From: Dermanyssus gallinae
Taxonomy: Eukaryota; Arthropoda; Arachnida; Mesostigmata; Dermanyssidae
Assembly: GCA_003439945.1 (NCBI GenBank)
Contig: QVRM01002806.1
Location: 1,045,001-1,109,000 of the forward strand
Reading direction: 5' to 3'
DNA: 64,000 nucleotides
Part shown: positions 63,478 through 64,000 of the stretch, piece by piece
Position numbering within the stretch: the stretch's first letter is position 1
Layout: each line of letters starts with the position of its first letter
The notes under the pieces: model-generated
Databases searched by the model: none
What the model was told of the DNA's origin: nothing
What the model saw: the letters and a program-made list of their open reading frames with translations, nothing else
Translations under genes and position numbers: made by a program

Positions 63478-64000
63478 GATGAAAGACGAGGGAACAAAGT
63501 TGACGGGTCAACGGTGTGTGGCCGACTATATGATCCTCTCATGACCAGAAATGACAGACACTTTTAGCGAAGGTAAAACAACCGGGGATTTGCGACCTGT
63601 AAGGCCCACCACCACACTCCCTCCTGTTAGGCGAGTTCGCTCTGGGCAATGGGTTTTGATGGGCAGGAAACCGTGAAGCTTAAGGAATTACTATTGTGAA
63701 TGTGGATCCCTATTGAGGCTGACGGTTGGTTGCGTTTGCTGACTAGAGGAATATATCCAAGTTTAGGACTCTAGAGCAAATCTTCATGGTTCAACCAATA
63801 GTTTTTGAAACGCCAGACGCACTAGACACGTCTCACGAGACATTGGTAGAGATATTCGCACGAAACAACTTGTCTGAACGAGTTATAGGCGTTCGAGAGT
63901 AACCTTCTCTCGACAAACTCTTTTGATTTAAAAACTAACAGACAAACTTTTTTTTGACCCATAAACGACTCATCTAGACTGAAAAAATCAGTGATCCATG
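63478..64000. other. No recognisable gene
   Basis: Nothing assigned up to the window edge. Confidence 0.4.

Overview
This is a stretch of repeat-dominated eukaryotic genomic DNA with no bacterial gene organisation, operons or phage genes. Almost every protein-coding stretch I can recognise belongs to a non-LTR retrotransposon (LINE): CR1-like, R1-clade, R2-clade and a second group with a restriction-like endonuclease (REL). R1 and R2 clades together with many long (TA)n microsatellites and tRNA-like SINEs point to an arthropod. A tick or other chelicerate is my guess; that is inference, not something the sequence proves. I found no confident host gene.

Layout. 0-6 kb: a decayed LINE C-terminus (called family X here), then a nearly complete CR1-like element on the minus strand (ORF1 with a zinc ribbon and SGNH-hydrolase fold, ORF2 with APE endonuclease and reverse transcriptase, AATAAA and a short poly-A) broken by one frame slip in a T homopolymer. 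6.8-9.8 kb: two decayed REL fragments sharing the same internal deletion, bracketing a decayed R1-clade element. 9.8-19 kb: a SINE copy, another family X fragment, long (TA)n tracts including a tandemly duplicated one, a CR1-like C-terminus and much unannotatable DNA. 19.3-21.1 kb: a 5'-truncated REL element bounded on both sides by (TA)n. 24.6-32.6 kb: two REL elements in divergent, head-to-head orientation (B on minus, C on plus), each bounded by ATT/TAA repeats. B has an ORF1 whose stop overlaps the ORF2 start. C carries a nested R1-clade insertion with a poly-A tail and a 13-bp target-site duplication. 34.3-37.2 kb: a (TA)n-SINE junction and a pair of diverged ~650-bp direct repeats. 37.4-39.6 kb: decayed family X reverse transcriptase. 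43-44 kb: a perfect 66-bp palindrome and a second SINE copy. 46-49.3 kb: a CR1-like fragment interrupted by (TA)n, then a long open R2-clade ORF on the minus strand bounded by (TA)n. 51.9-52.5 kb: another REL relic. 56.9-58.8 kb: a decayed APE/RT element. 59.0-59.75 kb: a large diverged inverted repeat. 61.4-63.4 kb: two more LINE fragments.

How the parts relate. The elements are autonomous parasites rather than a cooperating pathway: each encodes its own RNA-binding ORF1 (where present), endonuclease and reverse transcriptase for target-primed reverse transcription. The most interesting theme is that the REL-type and R2-clade copies repeatedly start and end at simple AT-rich repeats, as if such repeats were their target. 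The main competing explanation is that (TA)n is so common here that coincidence must be excluded statistically.
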